Counted from the first letter of the stretch, positions 34,996 to 44,620 are shown. The stretch is 64,000 nucleotides of DNA from Stenotrophomonas sp. SAU14A_NAIMI4_8 (GCF_003086695.1 NZ_CP025999.1:3120189-3184188); one strand, 5' to 3'. Notes: generated by a model not told the origin, from the letters alone. A program made the numbers and translations.

Positions 34996-36633
34996 TTACG
35001 GCAGGGCGCGCGCCAGCATCTCGCCCAGTTCCAGCCCCGGCGGCAACGTCCCCAGCGCCAGGCCATGCTCGCCCTGCAACCGGCTGCGGATGAAGGCGTC
35101 GGCCATGGGGCTTTCCGCCCGCAACAGCACGGCGGCCTGCAGCAGCAGTGCCGTGCGCTCGCAGAAGGCGCGTGCCTGCCCCTCGTCGAACCCGGGTGAT
35201 TCTTCCCAGCGCTGCAGCGCCTGCGAGTAGCGCAGGTCGGCATCGGCCGCCGCCTGCAGTTCCTGTTGCAGGGCGGCCATTGTTTCCGGCTCACGCGACA
35301 GCGCGCGCAGCACGTCCAGGCACTGGATGTTGCCACTGCCTTCCCAGATCGAATTCAACGGCGCCTGCCGGTACAGGCGCGGCAGCATCGACTCTTCCAC
35401 GTAGCCAGCGCCGCCCAGGCATTCCTGCGCCTCGTTGACGAAGGCCGGGGCGCGCTTGCACAGCCAGTACTTGCCCAGCGCCGTGCCCACCCGCGCCAGC
35501 GCGGCTTCTGCCGGATCGATGGCGGCGCGATCCACCGCGCGGGCGATGCGCATGGCCAGCACCGTGGCCGCCTCGGATTCCAGCGCCAGATCAGCCAGCA
35601 CGTTGGTCATCAGCGCATGGTCCACCAGCGGCTTGCCGAACGCGCGCCGGTGCCGTGCATGGTGCAGCGCCTGGGCCAGGGCCATGCGCATTTCCGCCGC
35701 CGCGCCCAGCATGCAGTCCAGCCGGGTCATCATCACCATGCCGATGATGGTGGCCACCCCGCGCCCCTCCTCGCCCACGCGCCAGGCCTGTGCACCGCAG
35801 AACTCCACTTCGCTGGACGCGTTGGCCCAGTCGCCCAGCTTGTCCTTCAAGCGCATCAGCCGGAACGCATTGCGGTCACCATCGGCCAGGCGGCGTGGCA
35901 TCAGCAGGCAGGTCAGCCCACCGGGGGCCTGCGCCAGCACCAGGAAGCCATCGCTCATCGGCGCGGAGAAGAACCACTTGTGCCCCGACAAGCGATAACG
36001 CTCGCCGTCGATCGGCTCGGCGTGGGTGCTGTTGGCACGCACGTCCGAGCCACCCTGCTTTTCGGTCATGCCCATGCCCAGGGTGATGCCGGCCTTGTCG
36101 GCCACCGGCACATCGCGCGAATCGTAGACCGGAGCGGCCGCCTTGCGTGCCCACTCGGCCAGGTGCGGCTGCGAGTGCAGCACCGCCACGGCAGCGTGGG
36201 TCATGGTGAGCGGGCAACTGGTGCCCGCTTCGGCCTGGTGATGCAGGTAGCTCAGCGCCGCGCGCGCCACGTGTGCGCCCGGTTGCGGTTCGTGCCAGGA
36301 CAGCCCCGCCACGCCGTGCTGCTTGGCCGTGCCCATCAGCTGGTGGTACGCCGGATGGAACTCCACCAGATCGATGCGGTGCCCCTGCGCATCGTGCGTG
36401 CGCAGGCGCGGCCGGTCGCGGTTGGCATCGAACCCCAGGCGGTACAGCTCATCGCCGGCCAGTGCGCCATACACCGCCAGGCGCGGCGCGAAGGCACCGC
36501 CGCCCTCACGCTGCACTGCCTCGGCCAGCGCGACATCGTCGGTCCATAACTGCCGCCCGGCGAACGGTGGTGGCTGGTTCAGCACCACGTGCGTTTCGTA
36601 GGGAACGTTGCTGCTGAAGCCCGGTCCGTTCAT
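34996..36633 (-). CDS. aidB: AidB-type acyl-CoA dehydrogenase
   Basis: A 545-residue flavoprotein of the acyl-CoA dehydrogenase superfamily. Features are LGMGMTEKQGGSDVRAN (FAD-binding region), YRLSGHKWFFSAPMSD and QECLGGAGYVEES. The length and the TRLDCMLGAA segment match AidB of the E. coli alkylation response, which binds DNA and has weak isovaleryl-CoA dehydrogenase activity. No ada or alkA gene is adjacent. ATG 36633 is selected; longer frame upstream lies in the divergent exonuclease region. Transcribed divergently from the repair cassette, leaving 112 bases for promoters of both. Confidence 0.9.
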   Translation of the reverse strand: MNGPGFSSNVPYETHVVLNQPPPFAGRQLWTDDVALAEAVQREGGGAFAPRLAVYGALAGDELYRLGFDANRDRPRLRTHDAQGHRIDLVEFHPAYHQLMGTAKQHGVAGLSWHEPQPGAHVARAALSYLHHQAEAGTSCPLTMTHAAVAVLHSQPHLAEWARKAAAPVYDSRDVPVADKAGITLGMGMTEKQGGSDVRANSTHAEPIDGERYRLSGHKWFFSAPMSDGFLVLAQAPGGLTCLLMPRRLADGDRNAFRLMRLKDKLGDWANASSEVEFCGAQAWRVGEEGRGVATIIGMVMMTRLDCMLGAAAEMRMALAQALHHARHRRAFGKPLVDHALMTNVLADLALESEAATVLAMRIARAVDRAAIDPAEAALARVGTALGKYWLCKRAPAFVNEAQECLGGAGYVEESMLPRLYRQAPLNSIWEGSGNIQCLDVLRALSREPETMAALQQELQAAADADLRYSQALQRWEESPGFDEGQARAFCERTALLLQAAVLLRAESPMADAFIRSRLQGEHGLALGTLPPGLELGEMLARALP

Positions 36634-36745
36634 CCATTGCTTCCCGTTGCGGAAAAGGAGCCCCTCGATTGTGCCGCATCGTCCGGCCAGCGCCCGTTCA
36701 GCGCGGTTCTCACCGCCTGCACGAGCGCCGCGCCAGAGTGGCCAC

Positions 36746-37744
36746 ATGAGCGACAACGAAGATCTGGTGGTATTGCGGCCAGAAGGCCTGTACTGCGCCG
36801 CCGGCGATTTCCACATCGATCCGTGGCGGCCGGTGCCGCGCGCGGTCATCACCCATGGCCATGGCGACCACGCGCGCCCGGGCATGGGCGAATACCACTG
36901 CAGCACCGGCAGCGTGCCGATCCTGCGCTGGCGCTTGGGCGATGTGCCGCTGCACGCGCATGCCGAAGGCACGCCCTTTTCGCTGGGCCGGGTGCAGGTA
37001 TCGCTGCACCCGGCGGGGCATGTGCTGGGCTCGACCCAGGTGCGCATCGACGATGGGCGCCAGGTCTGGGTGGCCTCGGGCGATTACAAGCGCCAGCACG
37101 ATCCCACCTGCACGCCGTTCGAGGTCGTGCCCTGCGATACCTTCATCAGCGAAGCCACCTTCGCCCTGCCGATCTACCGCTGGCCGCACACCGCCGATGT
37201 GGCGGCCGACATCGTCGCCTGGCGCCGCGAATGCGCCGCGCGCGGGGAAGCGGCGGTGCTGCTGTGCTACGCACTGGGCAAGGCCCAGCGCGTGCTGGCC
37301 GAACTGCTGCCGCTGGACGACCAGCCGGCCTGGCTGCACGGCGCCATCGCCAATGGCGTGGCGGTCTACCGCCAGGCCGGGGTGGACATGCTGGACACGG
37401 TGACCGTGGCCGAACAGGGGCGTATCCCGGATGCCGCCGGGCAGCTGATCCTGGCCCCGCCGTCGGCGGCAGGCACGCCGTGGCTGCGCCGCTTCGGCCG
37501 TCACCAGTTGGCGTTCGCGTCGGGCTGGATGCAGCTGCGCGGCAACCGGCGCCGGCGCAATGTTGACCGCGGCTTCGTCATTTCCGACCACGCCGACTGG
37601 CCGGCGCTGCTGCAGACCATCGAACAGACCGGCGCGCGGCGCATCATCGCCACCCACGGCAACACCGATGCGTTGATCCCCTTCCTGCGCGAGCGCGGCG
37701 TGGCCGCCGAGGCCTTCCGCACCGATTTCGGGGCCGAGGAATGA
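36746..37744 (+). CDS. Ligase-associated metallo-beta-lactamase-fold DNA exonuclease
   Basis: A 332-residue MBL/beta-CASP nuclease. The zinc motif is THGHGDHARPG (residues near 36-46) and AGHVLGS follows. The C-terminal half contains VISDHADWPALL and ATHGN. Family members in LigC-associated clusters act as DNA exonucleases in repair and are often labelled mRNA 3'-end processing factors. The stop overlaps the ligase start as ATGA (37741-37744), and the four genes form one operon. ATG 36746. Confidence 0.9.
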   Translation: MSDNEDLVVLRPEGLYCAAGDFHIDPWRPVPRAVITHGHGDHARPGMGEYHCSTGSVPILRWRLGDVPLHAHAEGTPFSLGRVQVSLHPAGHVLGSTQVRIDDGRQVWVASGDYKRQHDPTCTPFEVVPCDTFISEATFALPIYRWPHTADVAADIVAWRRECAARGEAAVLLCYALGKAQRVLAELLPLDDQPAWLHGAIANGVAVYRQAGVDMLDTVTVAEQGRIPDAAGQLILAPPSAAGTPWLRRFGRHQLAFASGWMQLRGNRRRRNVDRGFVISDHADWPALLQTIEQTGARRIIATHGNTDALIPFLRERGVAAEAFRTDFGAEE

Positions 37745-39348
37745 AGGCCTTCGCCGCGCTCTACCAGCGCCTGGACCGCAGCACCGCAACGCTGGACAAG
37801 CGGGCCGCGCTGGTCGACTACTTCCGCACGGCACGTCCACGCGATGCAGCATGGGCGCTGTACCTGCTGAGCGGTGGCAAGGTGGGCGGCGCGCGCCGCA
37901 AGGTGGCCGCCAGTGGTGAGCTGCGCCGCTGGATCACCGAGGCGTCCGGGCTTCCGGCCTGGCTGGTGGAAGACAGCTATGCGCAGGTGGGCGACCTGGC
38001 CGAAACGTTGACCCTGCTGCTGGATGACCCGGCAACGCCCGCCCCCGAACGGGCCCTGGCCGACTGGATCGAACAGCATCTGCTGGCGGTGGCCAACCAG
38101 GACGAGACGGTACGCCACGCCGCCGTGCTGCAGGGCTGGCAGCAACTGCCCGCCGCCGAACGCCTGGTGTTCAACAAGCTGCTGACCGGCGCCCTGCGCG
38201 TGGGCGTATCGCAGCGACTCGTGCAGCAGGCGCTGGCCGAATGGTCGGGGCTGGACATCGCCCGCATTGCCCAGCGCATGCTGGGTGAGTGGGTGCCCTC
38301 GCCCGCCGCGCTGGCGCAGCTGCTGTCGCCAGACGAGCTGCCGACCGACCGCCAGCAGCCCTACCCGTTCTTCCTGGCCTCGCCGCTGGAAGGCGCGCCG
38401 GCCGAGCGGCTGGGCGCGCTGGATGACTGGTTGCTGGAATGGAAGTGGGACGGCATCCGCCTGCAGCTGCTGCGCCGGAATGGCGAGGTGGCCCTGTGGT
38501 CGCGCGGCGAAGAGCGGCTGGATGGTCGCTTCCCCGAAATCGAACAGGCCGCCGCCGGACTGCCCGATGGCTGCGTGATCGACGGCGAGCTGCTGGCCTG
38601 GGACAGCGCCGATGACCTGCCGCGCGCCTTCACTGCCCTGCAGACCCGCATCCAGCGCCGCAAACCCGGTGCCGCCACCCTGCGCAACACGCCGGTGCGC
38701 GTGCTGGCCTACGACCTGCTGGAACGCGATGGCCAGGATCTTCGCGAGCTGCCGCTGCACGAACGCCGCGCGCAGCTGGCGCAGCTGCTCGATGCACTGG
38801 CCGATCCTCGCCTGCAGCTCTCGCCACCGGTGCTCGCCGAGGACTGGGCCGAGGCCGCGCGCCTGCGTGACGGTGCCCGCGAACGCGGCGTTGAAGGGCT
38901 GATGATCAAGCGCCGCGATTCGGTCTACCAGGCCGGGCGCCGCCGCGGCGACTGGTGGAAGTGGAAGATCGAGCCGCTCACCATCGATGCGGTGCTGCTG
39001 TACGCGCAGGCCGGCCATGGGCGGCGCAGCACCCTGTACACCGACTACACCTTCGGGGTGTGGGACGGTGACGCGCTGGTACCGGTGGCCAAGGCCTATT
39101 CGGGCCTGGACGACAAGGAGATCCTGGCGCTGGACCGCTGGATCCGCGCGCACACCCGCGAGCGCTTTGGCCCGGTGCGCAGCGTCGACGCCGTTCAGGT
39201 ATTCGAGCTGGGATTCGAAGCGGTGAACCGCAGCAGCCGGCACAAGTCGGGCATCGCGGTGCGCTTCCCGCGCATCCTGCGCTGGCGCCACGACAAGCCC
39301 GCCGGCGAGGCCGACCAGCTGCACACCCTGCAGGCGCTGGCGCGATGA
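37741..39348 (+). CDS. ATP-dependent DNA ligase (ligase-associated cassette)
   Basis: A 535-residue ligase. An N-terminal helical DNA-binding domain (1-200) precedes the nucleotidyltransferase core with Lys235 in EWKWDGIR as AMP acceptor, IDGELLAW as motif III and VEGLMIKR as motif IV. An OB domain carries WWKWKIEP. It seals nicks using ATP, in addition to the NAD-dependent housekeeping ligase. It overlaps the exonuclease and helicase genes by four bases on each side. It has no polymerase or nuclease domain, so it is not LigD. Confidence 0.92.
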   Translation: MKAFAALYQRLDRSTATLDKRAALVDYFRTARPRDAAWALYLLSGGKVGGARRKVAASGELRRWITEASGLPAWLVEDSYAQVGDLAETLTLLLDDPATPAPERALADWIEQHLLAVANQDETVRHAAVLQGWQQLPAAERLVFNKLLTGALRVGVSQRLVQQALAEWSGLDIARIAQRMLGEWVPSPAALAQLLSPDELPTDRQQPYPFFLASPLEGAPAERLGALDDWLLEWKWDGIRLQLLRRNGEVALWSRGEERLDGRFPEIEQAAAGLPDGCVIDGELLAWDSADDLPRAFTALQTRIQRRKPGAATLRNTPVRVLAYDLLERDGQDLRELPLHERRAQLAQLLDALADPRLQLSPPVLAEDWAEAARLRDGARERGVEGLMIKRRDSVYQAGRRRGDWWKWKIEPLTIDAVLLYAQAGHGRRSTLYTDYTFGVWDGDALVPVAKAYSGLDDKEILALDRWIRAHTRERFGPVRSVDAVQVFELGFEAVNRSSRHKSGIAVRFPRILRWRHDKPAGEADQLHTLQALAR

Positions 39349-41804
39349 CCCGTACGCAGGCCCTGCAGCGCCTGCAGGCGTGGTTCGCCGCGCGCGGCTG
39401 GCGCCCGCTGCCGTTCCAGCGCGCGATGTGGCGGCACTACCTGGCGGGCGAATCGGGCCTGCTGCACACGCCCACCGGCAGCGGCAAGACCCTGGCGATG
39501 TTCGGCGGGCCCCTGCTGCAGGCCTTGATCGATCCACCGCCGGCGCCGGCGCGCGCCAGCGCCGTGCGTCCGCTGCAGGTGCTGTGGGTCACCCCGCTGC
39601 GGGCACTGGCCAGCGATACCGCACGCGCGCTGCAGACGGTCATCGATGGCGTTGGCCTGGGCTGGAAGGTCGGCCTGCGCAGTGGCGATGCCAGCAACCG
39701 CGAGCGGCGCCAGGCGCGCGAGGGACGCGTGGATGTGCTGGTGACCACGCCCGAATCGCTGGCGCTGTTGTTGAGCTATCCCGATACGCTGCCGCGCATG
39801 CAGCACCTGCGCTGCGTGGTGGTGGATGAGTGGCATGAACTGCTGGGCAGCAAGCGTGGCGTGCTGTTGCAGCTGAACCTGGCACGGTTGCACGATGCCA
39901 GCCCCCGCCTGCAGCTGTGGGGGCTGTCGGCCACGCTGGGCAACCTGCAGCAGGCGCGGCAGGTGCTGCTGCCCGACCAGCCCGACGCGCCGCTGGTGGA
40001 AGGCGCGCGGCAGCGACCGGTGCAGGTGCAGACCCTGCTGCCGCCTTCCGGCGAACGCTTTCCGTGGGCCGGCCACCTGGGCCTGGTGCAGTTGCCGCGG
40101 GTCCTGCAGGCGATCCAGGGCGCACGCAGCACCCTGCTGTTCACCAACACCCGCGCACAAGCCGAGCTGTGGCACCAGGCGCTGGCCGCGGTGTGGCCGG
40201 AAGACGCCGACAGTCTGGCCCTGCACCACGGCTCGCTGGACCCGACCCTGCGCCAGCAGGTGGAAGACGGCCTGCGTGCAGGCAGCCTGCGCTGCGTGGT
40301 GGCCACCTCCAGCCTGGACCTGGGCGTGGATTTCCCGGAGGTGGACCAGGTCCTGCAGCTGGGCAGCCCCAAGGGCGTGGCGCGCCTGCGCCAGCGCGCC
40401 GGCCGCGCACGCCATCGCCCCGGTGCCAGCGGCCGCATCACCTGCATTCCCAGCCATGCGCTGGAGGTGGCCGAATTCGCGGCGGCACGCAACGCGCTGC
40501 GCGAGGGCGTGGTGGAAGCACGCCGTCCTATGGTCCTGTCGCTGGACGTGCTGGCCCAACACGCAGTGAGCTGCGCGCTGGCCGGCGGCTTCCAGGCCGA
40601 TGCACTGCTGGCCCAGGTGCGGCGCACCCACGCCTTTGCCGATCTGACCGATGCGCAGTGGCAGGCCGTGCTGGACTTCATCGTGCAGGGCGGGCGGGCG
40701 CTGTCGCAGTATCCGGATTTCCACAAGGTGCAGATCGATGACAGCGGCACCTACCGGGTGCCCGATCGCCGCCAGGCCCTGCGCCACCGCCTGTCGATCG
40801 GCACCATCAGCAGCGATGGCAGCGTGCGCGTGCAGTTCCTGCGCGGCGGCAGCCTGGGTTCGGTGGAAGAACAGTTCGCAGGGCGCCTGCGCCCGGGCGA
40901 CCGCTTCCAGTTCGCCGGGCGCCTGCTGGAGCTGGTGCAGCTGCGTGACATGACCGCCTATGTGCGGGTGGCGCGTGGGCGCGGCGACGGCAGCGTGCCG
41001 CGCTGGCAGGGCGGCCAGCTGCCCTTGTCGATGCCACTGGGGCAGGCCTTGCTCGCAGTGCTCTCCGGAAGTGATGGCAGTGCCGAATCAACGTGGCTGG
41101 CGCCGCTGCTGGCGCTGCAGGCACGCGTGTCCGCGCGGCCCTCGCCGGCGCAGCTGCTGGTGGAGGACGTGCGCCGCCGCGAGGGCCAGTTCGTGTTCGT
41201 CTACCCGTTCGCCGGGCGCCACGTGCATGAGGCACTGGCCGCGCTGCTGTCACTGCGCTGCACGCGGCTGCAGCGCAACAGCATCGGGTATGCCGTGAAC
41301 GATCATGGCCTGGTGCTGGCACCGGCACAGCCGATCACCCTGGATGCGCAGGCCTGGCATGCGTTGTTCACCCGCGACGGGCTGCTGGACGATCTGCGCG
41401 CGGCCGTGAACCTGGGCGAGCTGGCACGCCGCCAGTTCCGTGGCATCGCGCGCGTGGCCGGACTGCTGGTGCCCAGCCTGCCCGGCGGCATGCCGCGCTC
41501 GCTGCGCCAGTTGCAGGCCTCTGCGGGCCTGCTGCATGACGTGCTGCGCCAGCACGACCCCGAGCACATGCTGCTGGCCCTGGCTGAGCAGGAAGTGCTG
41601 CAGGATGCATTGGATCTGCCCGGGCTGCAGCAGGCGCTGGCACGCATTGGCAGGCAGACGGTGGCGCTGCAGCAGCCGGCCTCACTCACGCCGCTGGGTT
41701 TTCCGCTGTGGGCCGAGCGCCTGCGCGGCCAGTTCAGCAACGAAGACTGGCGTACCCGCGTGCAACGCGCCGCGCAACAGCTGGAACGCCGCCATGACCA
41801 CTGA
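39345..41804 (+). CDS. Ligase-associated DEXH helicase (Lhr core)
   Basis: An 819-residue superfamily 2 helicase. Walker A TPTGSGKT is at residues 42-49, DEWH box at residues 161-164, and the C-terminal RecA domain has ATSSLDLGVDFPEVDQVLQL and QRAGRARH. The C-terminal region is the Lhr-core winged-helix part. In mycobacterial and pseudomonad relatives the protein is a 3'-5' DNA translocase acting in repair together with the ligase. It overlaps the ligase stop by four bases and the phosphoesterase start by eleven. Confidence 0.92.
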   Translation: MTRTQALQRLQAWFAARGWRPLPFQRAMWRHYLAGESGLLHTPTGSGKTLAMFGGPLLQALIDPPPAPARASAVRPLQVLWVTPLRALASDTARALQTVIDGVGLGWKVGLRSGDASNRERRQAREGRVDVLVTTPESLALLLSYPDTLPRMQHLRCVVVDEWHELLGSKRGVLLQLNLARLHDASPRLQLWGLSATLGNLQQARQVLLPDQPDAPLVEGARQRPVQVQTLLPPSGERFPWAGHLGLVQLPRVLQAIQGARSTLLFTNTRAQAELWHQALAAVWPEDADSLALHHGSLDPTLRQQVEDGLRAGSLRCVVATSSLDLGVDFPEVDQVLQLGSPKGVARLRQRAGRARHRPGASGRITCIPSHALEVAEFAAARNALREGVVEARRPMVLSLDVLAQHAVSCALAGGFQADALLAQVRRTHAFADLTDAQWQAVLDFIVQGGRALSQYPDFHKVQIDDSGTYRVPDRRQALRHRLSIGTISSDGSVRVQFLRGGSLGSVEEQFAGRLRPGDRFQFAGRLLELVQLRDMTAYVRVARGRGDGSVPRWQGGQLPLSMPLGQALLAVLSGSDGSAESTWLAPLLALQARVSARPSPAQLLVEDVRRREGQFVFVYPFAGRHVHEALAALLSLRCTRLQRNSIGYAVNDHGLVLAPAQPITLDAQAWHALFTRDGLLDDLRAAVNLGELARRQFRGIARVAGLLVPSLPGGMPRSLRQLQASAGLLHDVLRQHDPEHMLLALAEQEVLQDALDLPGLQQALARIGRQTVALQQPASLTPLGFPLWAERLRGQFSNEDWRTRVQRAAQQLERRHDH

Positions 41805-42441
41805 GCTGGCCATGCAGCTGGGCGGGCAGACGCTGCGCCTGCTCGGCGCGCGTGCACTGCTGTGGCCGGCCCGGCAGGCCCTGCTGATTGCCGACCTGCA
41901 CCTGGGCAAGGCCGATGTGTTCCGCCGCGCCGGCATCGCCTTGCCCGCCGGCGGCACCCAGGGCGACCTGCAACGGCTGCAGGCACTTGTGCAGCAGCAC
42001 GCGTGCCGCGAGCTGTGGATCCTGGGCGATGTGCTGCATGGCCCGCTGCACCGCACGGCGTGGCTGGCGCAATGGCTGGCCTGGCGCGAACAGCAAGCGG
42101 GCCTGGACGTGCATGTGATCCGAGGCAACCACGACCGCCAGCTTGCCGCAGCGGCGCTGCGCGTGCAGCTGCACGATCAGGTGCGACTGGGGGATATCGT
42201 GCTGCGCCACGAACCACAGCCCGAAGCCGGCGCCTGGGTGATTGCCGGCCACCTGCATCCGCAGATCGCCCTGCCGGCGCTGCGCCGGCGCTTTCCCGCG
42301 TTCTGGCTGCGCCCGGGAATCACCGTGCTGCCCGCGTTTTCGGCGTTCACCGCGGGCGTAGTGATACCGCCCGCGCGCGACGAACAGCGCATTGCCTGCG
42401 TGGAAGGCAGCCTGGTGCCGGTACCGCCCCGCCAGGCTTAG
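41794..42441 (+). CDS. pdeM: Ligase-associated DNA damage response phosphoesterase PdeM
   Basis: A 215-residue metallophosphoesterase with the usual five motifs: ADLHLGK (D), LGDVLHG (D), IRGNHDRQ (N, H), RHEPQPEAG and AGHLHPQI (H). Biochemically studied relatives are metal-dependent nucleases or phosphodiesterases acting on single-stranded DNA ends. It overlaps the helicase by 11 bases, ends the cassette and is followed convergently by a small gene with a four-base overlap. Confidence 0.9.
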   Translation: MTTELAMQLGGQTLRLLGARALLWPARQALLIADLHLGKADVFRRAGIALPAGGTQGDLQRLQALVQQHACRELWILGDVLHGPLHRTAWLAQWLAWREQQAGLDVHVIRGNHDRQLAAAALRVQLHDQVRLGDIVLRHEPQPEAGAWVIAGHLHPQIALPALRRRFPAFWLRPGITVLPAFSAFTAGVVIPPARDEQRIACVEGSLVPVPPRQA

Positions 42442-42707
42442 GCCGGGCGGGCCAGCATGTCGGGCATCAATCGAAACGTGGGCTCGCTGTTGCCGACGTG
42501 GCGCGGCAGCGCACGCACCGCCGCCAGCATTTCCTGCGCACAGGTGCGGATGTAGCCATGGTGTTCGGCGCCCGCGTGGCTGATCAGGCTACCCACGTGG
42601 AATTCAAAGACATCCTCCAGCACGTCGGGCTGGTCTTCGTGCAGCATCTGCAGCAGACCGCGCAGTTTGCAGATTTCCGATTCCAGCTCGTGGACCGCGA
42701 ACAACAT
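42438..42707 (-). CDS. Small helical protein, unknown
   Basis: An 89-residue protein, helical, with VHELESEICKLRGLLQMLHEDQ near the N-terminus and several His and Cys residues (FHVGSLISHAGAEHHGYIR). ATG 42707 has a strong GGAGG (AAGGAGGATGCC) upstream, which makes a real gene likely and excludes the longer frame. No family recognised. The stop overlaps that of the convergent pdeM gene by four bases. Confidence 0.68.
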   Translation of the reverse strand: MLFAVHELESEICKLRGLLQMLHEDQPDVLEDVFEFHVGSLISHAGAEHHGYIRTCAQEMLAAVRALPRHVGNSEPTFRLMPDMLARPA

Positions 42708-42784
42708 GGCATCCTCCTTCGAACGTGCGGCGCATCCGGGCCGCAGCAGGCCGCGACGGCGCGTCCGCCCGGGCCATGCGCGAA

Positions 42785-42812
42785 GTTCGATCACGGAGTG
42801 TTCGATCACGGA
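42785..42812. promoter_or_regulatory. Perfect direct repeat, possible operator
   Basis: GTTCGATCACGGA occurs at 42785-42797 and again at 42800-42812, 15 bases apart. It sits in the 176-base space between two minus-strand genes, upstream of the small helical protein gene. Reads as a binding site for a dimeric regulator, but no regulator is visible nearby. Confidence 0.4.
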
Positions 42813-42883
42813 AAGGAAAACGGGCGACGCGGCGTGCGCGTGCACAGCTGTTCTCGCACAACCGGGGTGAGATGTTCGTTAGT

Positions 42884-44167
42884 TCAGGTGACGGGCACGT
42901 TCACGGCAGCGCTGATCGCACTGCTGCTGGCGGCCGCACGCGGCGCTTCGGCCAGCGCGGCAATGAAGCCCGGATCCAGCGGCAGTGCGCCGAACCAGCC
43001 GTGCTGGGTACCGCTGAGCACGCGCAGCATGTGCCCGCGCCCGCCCGGCATGCGCCCCATCGGGCCAAGCAGGACGTCGCGCGCATGCGCCCATAGATCG
43101 CCATTGGACTGGAACAGCGGCGTCAACCAGCGGCTCCAGCGCTGGTACACCGCCACATGCGCACGCCGCTGTGCCTGGTAGGCCTGCAGCGCCGCTTCGC
43201 CACGGTGGCTGCGCAGCGCATCGCGCAGCGCCAGTGCATCGATCAGGGCCATGTTCACGCCTTGCCCCAGCTGCGGGCTCATCGAGTGTGCGGCATCACC
43301 GGCCAGCACCAGGCGGCCATGGTGCCAGCGCTTCATCACCGCATCGCGGTACACCGCGCGTGCCAGCTGGCCGGCATCGACCAGGTGCGCGAAGCGCGCG
43401 CTGGCCTGCGGCCACAGGGCATGCAGTTCCTGCAGCCAGGGCGCCATGCCGTCCCGCTGCCAGCGCTCGAAATCATCACGCGGCAGGCTCCAGAAGAAGC
43501 TCAGGCGCGGCGTGGCATCACCGGGGCGGGTGCCCACCGGCAGCAGGCCGATCATCTTGCGCGCCGCCACGTAGCGTTGCCGCAGCTCCTGCATGTGCGG
43601 CCAGTCTTCGGCCGGCAGCAGGCACCACAGCGCACCCCACGGGTAGACGCGGTCCAGCGCGGTGCCGCCCTCAACACTGCCGCGCAGGGTGGATGCCGCG
43701 CCATCGGCGGCCACCACCAGGTCGAACGGGCCGTGCCAGCGCCCCTGCGCATCGCGTACGCGCCCCTGTGCGCTGTCCACCGCCTCGATGGCGGTGCCCA
43801 CGTGCAGGTGGCCGGCGCCTTCGCGCGCATCTTCCAGCAACGAGAACAGCGCGCCGCGCTGCATGCCCAGCCCGTGCAGGCGTGCATCCAGACCGGCATA
43901 GCCCATGTCCATCACCGCGCGTTCGCAGGGCGTATCGCCGTACAGGCGGTGCACCGGCGCGGCGTGCGCACGCACGGCGTCGAGCAGGCCCATCTGCCAC
44001 AGCACCTGCAGGCCGCTGGGCTGCAGCAGGAAGCCGGCCCCTACCGGGCCGGGCGTGGGCACACGTTCGAAGATCTCCACCTCGTGGCCATCACGGGTGA
44101 GCAGGATGGCCAATGCCTGGCCAGCGGTGCCGTAGCCGATCACGGCAATGCGCAGTCGTTCCGTCAT
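42884..44167 (-). CDS. FAD-dependent monooxygenase/oxidoreductase
   Basis: A 427-residue flavoprotein of the aromatic hydroxylase type. Dinucleotide motif IGYGTAGQALAI is in the first 30 residues, the DG motif is LVVAADGAASTLR and the GD motif is RLVLAGDAAHSMSPQLGQG. It probably hydroxylates a small aromatic or related compound using NAD(P)H and oxygen. Substrate unknown, and neighbours do not reveal it. ATG 44167 gives the Rossmann fold a short leader. It is followed by a gap with the direct repeat. Confidence 0.88.
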   Translation of the reverse strand: MTERLRIAVIGYGTAGQALAILLTRDGHEVEIFERVPTPGPVGAGFLLQPSGLQVLWQMGLLDAVRAHAAPVHRLYGDTPCERAVMDMGYAGLDARLHGLGMQRGALFSLLEDAREGAGHLHVGTAIEAVDSAQGRVRDAQGRWHGPFDLVVAADGAASTLRGSVEGGTALDRVYPWGALWCLLPAEDWPHMQELRQRYVAARKMIGLLPVGTRPGDATPRLSFFWSLPRDDFERWQRDGMAPWLQELHALWPQASARFAHLVDAGQLARAVYRDAVMKRWHHGRLVLAGDAAHSMSPQLGQGVNMALIDALALRDALRSHRGEAALQAYQAQRRAHVAVYQRWSRWLTPLFQSNGDLWAHARDVLLGPMGRMPGGRGHMLRVLSGTQHGWFGALPLDPGFIAALAEAPRAAASSSAISAAVNVPVT

Positions 44168-44217
44168 GCCTGCATTGTGCCCGAGGCGGATTGCCAATGG
44201 CGAAGGGAACCCGCAAC

Positions 44218-44243
44218 GGCATCCACGCATGGCGTGGATCTAC
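44218..44243. repeat. Single SMAG stem
   Basis: One copy of the CATCCACGCATGGCGTGGAT hairpin followed by CTAC, alone, between the monooxygenase and the cold-shock gene. Confidence 0.8.
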
Positions 44244-44277
44244 TGGCCGACGCCGGAGCGCCCGCCGTTGCCCTGCG

Positions 44278-44307
44278 CAAAAAAAAACCCCGCCGTAGCG
44301 GGGTTTT
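44278..44307 (-). terminator. Terminator of the cold-shock gene
   Basis: Stem AAAACCCCGC/GCGGGGTTTT (44284-44293 and 44298-44307) with an eight-base A-run before it on the plus strand, equal to a U-run after the stem for the minus-strand transcript. It lies 19 bases after the cold-shock stop. Confidence 0.93.
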
Positions 44308-44326
44308 CAACGCACTGTCGAGTGGA

Positions 44327-44533
44327 TCACTCGGCCGGCGTAATGTTCGAAGCCTGGGCACCCTTCGGGCCCTGGGTCACGTCATAGGTGACACGCTGGC
44401 CTTCCTGCAGGCTGCGGAAGCCCTTGGAGTTGATGGCGGAGAAGTGCGCGAACACGTCGGCGCTGCCATCCTCCGGCGAGATGAAGCCAAATCCCTTGGC
44501 GTCGTTGAACCACTTGACGGTACCGTTCGGCAT
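44327..44533 (-). CDS. Cold-shock protein (CspA family)
   Basis: A 68-residue cold-shock domain: [16 protein letters not shown] with RNP1 KGFGFI, and RNP2 VFAHFSAI. These nucleic-acid chaperones bind single-stranded RNA and DNA. ATG 44533 is the standard start (MPNGTVKW). A leader of about 90 bases separates it from the stop of the upstream phosphorylase gene; it may hold the promoter and the regulatory 5' UTR expected of csp genes. Confidence 0.95.
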   Translation of the reverse strand: MPNGTVKWFNDAKGFGFISPEDGSADVFAHFSAINSKGFRSLQEGQRVTYDVTQGPKGAQASNITPAE

Positions 44534-44620
44534 GTTAATGCGAGACCTTTGCAATGAATGGGTGGTGTACGCTGAACCCGCGTACCGGCTGAGTATGCAA
44601 AGCTTGCCCGAGGATGACAA

